Both the position numbers and the translations under genes were made by a program. A stretch of DNA of 64,000 bases, taken from positions 372,001 to 436,000 of the forward strand of contig NZ_CP139249.1 of assembly GCF_034064985.1 (NCBI RefSeq), written 5' to 3'. Of the stretch, positions 59,519 through 64,000 are shown in pieces. Every line of letters starts with the position of its first letter. Within the stretch, counting starts at the first letter, position 1. The DNA comes from Acinetobacter pittii (GTDB taxonomy: Bacteria > Pseudomonadota > Gammaproteobacteria > Pseudomonadales > Moraxellaceae). The notes beneath the pieces are model-generated. The model ran no database searches and had not been told where the DNA came from. It worked only from the letters and a program-made list of their open reading frames with translations.

Positions 59519-61342
59519 TTAGTAGTCGAAGCTAAAGTGTTCAACTGGTAATGATGTTAATGTGCGAGATGTAGTCACCATTGACTCTGCATGGCCTTGA
59601 GCACGTGGCAATAAGCGGTCAAAGTAGAAATCAGCAACTTTGATTTTTGCTTTATAGAACTCAGCAGTTTCTTGGCCGTTACCTGCTTCTAATTTTTCAG
59701 AAGCAACCACAGCTTGTTGAGCCCAGAAATAAGCCATCATCACGTAGCCTGAGAACATCAAGAAATCTACAGAAGCAGAAGATACGATGTCGCGGTCTTT
59801 ACGTGCAGCAAGCATGATACGAACTGTTAAAGTGTTCCACTGAGCACAAAGCTTAGTTAAGTCCCAAGCAAAACGACGTAAATACTTATTACGTGCATGT
59901 GCAGCACAGAACTTTAAGATTTCAGCAGTGTATTCACGAACTACTTTACCTTTTGAACTTAACAACACTTTACGACCAATCAAGTCGAGTGCTTGAACAC
60001 CAGTTGTTCCTTCATACAAGGTCGCAATACGTGCATCACGTGCGATTTGCTCCATACCCCATTCTTTAATGTAGCCATGGCCACCGTAAACTTGCATACC
60101 GTGGTTAGCAGCTTCTAAACCAAGTTCAGTTAAGAAACCTTTTAAAATTGGTGTATAGAAACCAAGTTTATCATCGTAGTCTTCAAAAGCAGCTTGGTCA
60201 CCACGTGCTAAAGCATCTGTCATTTTGTCAGCGATTTGAGCAGCGTAGTAAATCATAGAGCGACCGCCTTCAGCGATTGCTTTTTGAGTTAACAACATAC
60301 GACGTACGTCTGCATGGTGAATGATTGCATCAGCAACTTTATCTGGATCTTTTTTACCAGAAAGCGCGCGCATTGACATACGATCTTTGGCATATGGTAA
60401 TGCGCCTTGGAAAGATAACTCAGCGTGTGCAATACCTTGAACAGCAGTACCAATACGTGCTGTATTCATGAAGGTAAACATTGCATGTAGGCCTTTGTTC
60501 ACTTCACCGATTAAATAACCAGTTGCATTATCAAAGTTGAGTACCGCAGTTGCAGACGCACGGATCCCCATTTTGTGTTCAATTGAACCACAAGCGACTG
60601 TATTACGCTCACCAACACCGCCATCAGCTGTAGGTATGAATTTTGGTACGATGAATAATGAGATACCGCGAGTACCAGCAGGTGCATCTGGAAGGCGAGC
60701 AAGTACAATGTGAATGATGTTTTCAGTTAAATCATGTTCACCGGCAGAAATGAAGATTTTTGTACCGGTAATTTTGTAACTACCGTCTGCTTGAGGTTCA
60801 GCTTTAGTTTTTACCTGCCCTAAGTCTGTACCACATTGAGGTTCGGTTAAGCACATTGTGCCGCTCCAAGTGCCTTCAACAAGCTTAGGCATATATGTTT
60901 GTTTTTGCTCATCAGTACCGAATTGCAAAATAGTGTTCATACAACCAGAACTTAAACCTGGGTACATGGTAAATGACCAGTTTGCAGTACCCATCATCTC
61001 GGATTTAATTAGGTTTAAAGACATTGGTAGGCCTTGACCACCAAATTCTTCTGGGTAAGAAAGACCTTGCCAACCGCCCATTACGAATTGGTCATAAGCT
61101 TCTTTAAAGCCTTTAGGAGTAGTTACTTCGCCGTTGTCAAAATGGCAACCTTCTTCATCACCAGATTGGTTAAGTGGCGATAATACGTTTTCACAATAAT
61201 CTGCCGCACCTTCAAGAATCATATCAACAGTATCTGGATCAGCATTTTCACCATTTGATAAAGTTTTATAGTGAGCAGGGTAATCTAGTACTTCATTCAT
61301 TAAGAAGCGGATATCGTGTAGCGGAGCTTTATATGCTGGCAT
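59519..61342 (-). CDS. Acyl-CoA dehydrogenase (large, DmdC-like type)
   Basis: This 607-residue flavoenzyme oxidises an acyl-CoA to the enoyl-CoA. It has the N-terminal segment MPAYKAPLHDIRFLMNEVLDYP, FAD/acyl binding CLTEPQCGTDLG and KIFISAGEHD, and MQVYGGHGYIKEWGMEQIARDARIATLYEGTTGVQA with the catalytic-base region. The extra C-terminal domain places it with the ~600-residue group of beta-oxidation enzymes and 3-methylmercaptopropionyl-CoA dehydrogenases (DmdC). In Acinetobacter a fatty-acid role is more likely. Single gene. Confidence 0.9.
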   Translation of the reverse strand: MPAYKAPLHDIRFLMNEVLDYPAHYKTLSNGENADPDTVDMILEGAADYCENVLSPLNQSGDEEGCHFDNGEVTTPKGFKEAYDQFVMGGWQGLSYPEEFGGQGLPMSLNLIKSEMMGTANWSFTMYPGLSSGCMNTILQFGTDEQKQTYMPKLVEGTWSGTMCLTEPQCGTDLGQVKTKAEPQADGSYKITGTKIFISAGEHDLTENIIHIVLARLPDAPAGTRGISLFIVPKFIPTADGGVGERNTVACGSIEHKMGIRASATAVLNFDNATGYLIGEVNKGLHAMFTFMNTARIGTAVQGIAHAELSFQGALPYAKDRMSMRALSGKKDPDKVADAIIHHADVRRMLLTQKAIAEGGRSMIYYAAQIADKMTDALARGDQAAFEDYDDKLGFYTPILKGFLTELGLEAANHGMQVYGGHGYIKEWGMEQIARDARIATLYEGTTGVQALDLIGRKVLLSSKGKVVREYTAEILKFCAAHARNKYLRRFAWDLTKLCAQWNTLTVRIMLAARKDRDIVSSASVDFLMFSGYVMMAYFWAQQAVVASEKLEAGNGQETAEFYKAKIKVADFYFDRLLPRAQGHAESMVTTSRTLTSLPVEHFSFDY

Positions 61343-61599
61343 GGCTTTAATCCTAATTTTGAATCATTGTGGGATTATCTGTATCGATGATTTGATTATT
61401 CACTCGCATGATAAAAATACAATGTTAATCGCACCCGAAAGAAATGTCAGAAAAGCGAATTTTGTCGAAAATAAATACACCTGAAATTATAATTTCTGCT
61501 ACATTCAGGACTTATACTTTTATGTGAAAAAACAACTAATTTTCTTATTTTTAGCAAGTTTTGTTAAAAAGATAAAGCGATAAGGTTTTAAAAAAGGTT

Positions 61600-63942
61600 A
61601 TGCATCTAAAATATCTCAGTTTATGTTTATTTAGTTTGGGTTTGACCGCTTGTGCGCAGCATAACCTACGTCCATCGGTAGCATCTACTCAGTTAGATCA
61701 AAAAGTCATTCAGGGTATGAATGCAATATATGAATACCCAAGCTATGACTATCGTGGGCATTTTAAAGTTAGTGTTGATCCGAATCAGTCAAAAAAAATA
61801 AATAATGTAGAAAAAACAGTGCAGCTAGATGCTGTAGTGCAAAAAAAAGTAGATCAATATTTACGTGAACAAAAAATTAATTTGAATAAAAAACAGAAGC
61901 AGGCGCTGTATGCCGCAATTGCAAATGAGCAAGCGGATTCAGGCATTTCTGGTGAATCACGCTCAGAAAAAGTAAACGCCGTATTAATTAATTTATTAAA
62001 TGATCTTCAATTTAGTTATGATGGTTCGGTTCATTATCGTCAAAAAATGGGGTCTTTAAACCTTACAGCAAGGTATGAAAAACCGACACTTTTGGTACAG
62101 GCAAAATTGCCAATGGTACTTGATCTGAAGGATTATAAATTTTACGTTAATTATTTCGGATTAATGCCTTATCTGGTCAATAAAGATAATCAAAATAATT
62201 TAGCGTATGTCGATTTTTCAAAGTATAAAAATCTGTTTACGAATGTCGATATGAAGAAATTCGTTGAATATGCGAAAGCTTCTGGCGCTGTATCTTATCG
62301 TTTGGCTGAACCACAAAATTTACAGCGTTTATCAGTTAGTGACGCTGAGCGTAAAGCGGGAATTGTAGAAAAAATTCGTTTAAAAGATACGGTTGAAGCG
62401 TTATTGCTACAATCGGAGCTCTATAGTCAGGTCAATGCTAAATATCTGCAAAAAAATGTTTTCGGTTTTGATGAAGAAAAGATTGCCGAAACTATAGCAA
62501 CTGAATTAGCTGCTTCAGAAGCGAAGAGTAAAGAAGGTAATGCTGATGGGCAAAAAGTTTCTTCTGAAGATGCAGCCGCAGTTAGCCAACAACTTTACTC
62601 ACTGATTAATGCTCATTTCGGTAATGCTCTAGATTCAGAATATGGTGATGAAGACCAATCAAGTGCAGTTCAAGCTGGTGCAGCCGAAGAGGATGCTTCT
62701 GATACGGCCCAAGCCGAAGATGTTGCTGTAGCAGATGCTGAAGAAGTCACACAAGATGAAGAAGTGGCTTCACTTACAGAAGATCAGTGTGTTGAATTAC
62801 AGTCTCAAAAAAGTTCCGTTGCCTTAGGTGATATTAATTACTGTCAAATTTACGGTATTGATGTGCTTGATCAGAGCGCTGGAAATACCGAAAAAACTCA
62901 GATTAAAGCTCGTCAAGCTGCGTTGAAACAAACTTTTGCTGCTTATGATCAAAACCAGTTTGTTGATGATGAAGCATTCAAAGCTCTATGGAACAAGCAT
63001 AAGGCAGAAATTGAACAAGCTTTACCAAAACAAAGAAATCCGGTTGCGATTGATGTCGGACTGGATGAAAAGGGCCGTTTAGTCAACGCGGATTATGATA
63101 TTGCGTATACACCAGCTGAATTTAACCATCGCTTTAATATTAAAGCAGACATGCAAATTCTCAATTATGGTAAAGCGACCCCAATTAATCAGCAGCAGCT
63201 TAAACAGGCTAAATCAGTTGCAGAGGCAAGCAAAGGTTCTTTATTTGAAAACTTCGTAAAAGGATTTAGTGAAAAACTTGGACAGGGTGATGTTTCTGAG
63301 CATCCAGTTGGTGCACATAGCGATGTACAAGATTTAGATTCTAGTCTGGCGCTGTTGGCTAACCAGACTTATGATGCAACACGTGCTTATGACAAAACGT
63401 ATAAGGCTGTGTTTATTGCAAAATTGACTGCCGAAAAACCGTCATATATTCATTATTATTCAGTTCAACAGTTGCAAGAAATTGCAGAGGTTTATGCTTA
63501 CTGGTTCTCTGAAGAGGAAACTTATAACCCTCAAGGTAAAGCTTTAGAACGTATTGAGACATTGCAGAAAAAGCATCATCTTGAACAAGAAGATCAGTTT
63601 GATAATGACTTAGGTCGAGCTGTGGACCATATTGTGATCACAACAATACAAGGTGAAGCTGGGCGTGAAGCATGGCAAAAACTACAGAAACAATATAAGC
63701 AACCTGAACAGCTTTTCTCAAAACAGTATCAATTAGAGTTTGAAAAACAAAATGGTACTTCTGATGAAGAAAAACACTTATTGTCAGAAACAGCTGATAT
63801 TTTAGGTAAAGCCTATGTCGATGCTCGCAAACAGCAACTTACGGAAAAAACAATTCAGAATTTAAAACCTGAACATAATGAATTTATTGATTATGAGATT
63901 TTCCGAGATGTTTATAAGCAGATGGTTACAGCTAAAAAATAA
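61600..63942 (+). CDS. Large lipoprotein of unknown function
   Basis: This 780-residue lipoprotein has lipobox LTAC (Cys18). Region 1 (about 20-345) has beta-rich stretches such as YDYRGHFKVSVDPN and VHYRQKMGSLNLTARYEKP. A highly acidic, probably disordered linker lies at about 346-397 (many Asp, Glu and Ala), then a single Cys pair (DQCVEL, NYCQIYG). Region 2 (about 430-780) resembles region 1 in having KALWNKH and RFNIKADMQI. No family is recognised. The repeated DYDIAYTP / YDYRGHF styles hint at internal duplication but this needs checking. It ends at a terminator. Confidence 0.7.
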   Translation: MHLKYLSLCLFSLGLTACAQHNLRPSVASTQLDQKVIQGMNAIYEYPSYDYRGHFKVSVDPNQSKKINNVEKTVQLDAVVQKKVDQYLREQKINLNKKQKQALYAAIANEQADSGISGESRSEKVNAVLINLLNDLQFSYDGSVHYRQKMGSLNLTARYEKPTLLVQAKLPMVLDLKDYKFYVNYFGLMPYLVNKDNQNNLAYVDFSKYKNLFTNVDMKKFVEYAKASGAVSYRLAEPQNLQRLSVSDAERKAGIVEKIRLKDTVEALLLQSELYSQVNAKYLQKNVFGFDEEKIAETIATELAASEAKSKEGNADGQKVSSEDAAAVSQQLYSLINAHFGNALDSEYGDEDQSSAVQAGAAEEDASDTAQAEDVAVADAEEVTQDEEVASLTEDQCVELQSQKSSVALGDINYCQIYGIDVLDQSAGNTEKTQIKARQAALKQTFAAYDQNQFVDDEAFKALWNKHKAEIEQALPKQRNPVAIDVGLDEKGRLVNADYDIAYTPAEFNHRFNIKADMQILNYGKATPINQQQLKQAKSVAEASKGSLFENFVKGFSEKLGQGDVSEHPVGAHSDVQDLDSSLALLANQTYDATRAYDKTYKAVFIAKLTAEKPSYIHYYSVQQLQEIAEVYAYWFSEEETYNPQGKALERIETLQKKHHLEQEDQFDNDLGRAVDHIVITTIQGEAGREAWQKLQKQYKQPEQLFSKQYQLEFEKQNGTSDEEKHLLSETADILGKAYVDARKQQLTEKTIQNLKPEHNEFIDYEIFRDVYKQMVTAKK

Positions 63943-63952
63943 TAGATGAAAT

Positions 63953-63987
63953 AAAAAAGAACCTACTTCGTGTAGGTTCTTTTTTTG
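63953..63987 (+). terminator. Intrinsic terminator after large lipoprotein
   Basis: AAAAAAGAACCTAC / GTAGGTTCTTTTTT with a five-base TTCGT loop lies 10 bases past the stop. Confidence 0.9.
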
Positions 63988-64000
63988 ACTTATAGAAAAT

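Overview
The window is a chromosomal segment of an Acinetobacter, probably of the calcoaceticus-baumannii complex. This rests on low-GC coding sequence, a CraA/MdfA-type chloramphenicol efflux gene, a minor-pilin/PilY1 cluster lying between ispH and rpsP, the succinyltransferase (ast) arginine pathway, and many small lipoproteins. The species is not resolved. I saw no insertion sequence, prophage, CRISPR array, tRNA or rRNA.

Layout. 1-390: 3' end of ispH. 562-8017: type IV pilus accessory operon (fimU, pilV, pilW, pilX, pilY1 and two PilE-like pilins). 8164-10369: rpsP-rimM-trmD-rplS. 10421-12509 (minus): secreted lipase and its foldase. 12663-16869: truB, a TSUP permease, a hemerythrin-like protein and two RhtA-like exporters. 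16968-19988: serA divergent from a D-2-hydroxyglutarate-dehydrogenase-like flavoprotein. 20084-22020: two paralogous lipoproteins flanking a quinone reductase/YgiN pair. 22393-25814: craA convergent with a YccS-like protein. 26018-32730: lipoprotein SodC, an AI-2E-type permease, an orphan ParA-like ATPase divergent from a Holliday-resolvase-related protein, and several unknowns.

33144-43100 holds an amino-acid permease, a 1 kb AT-rich gap, glutamate dehydrogenase and the complete astCADBE operon. Together these would import arginine, convert it to glutamate plus succinate, and deaminate glutamate to 2-oxoglutarate. 43163-47333 holds a repeat-rich LEA-like exported protein, a small membrane protein with a secreted S8 protease, and two small exported proteins. 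47481-49710 is a LysR/EamA divergon plus a YciI-like protein. 50823-53869 is glyQS.

54940-57002 is a radical-SAM/TIGR03915-type pair, a conserved but functionally uncharacterised putative DNA modification/repair system and the best candidate here for undescribed biology. It is followed by an HPP-CBS membrane protein, a PspC-domain protein, a lipoprotein, a large acyl-CoA dehydrogenase and a 780-residue lipoprotein of unknown function. Many genes end at clear intrinsic terminators, often bidirectional between convergent genes. Start codons were moved from the longest reading frame where a ribosome binding site, signal peptide or family N-terminus favoured an internal start.
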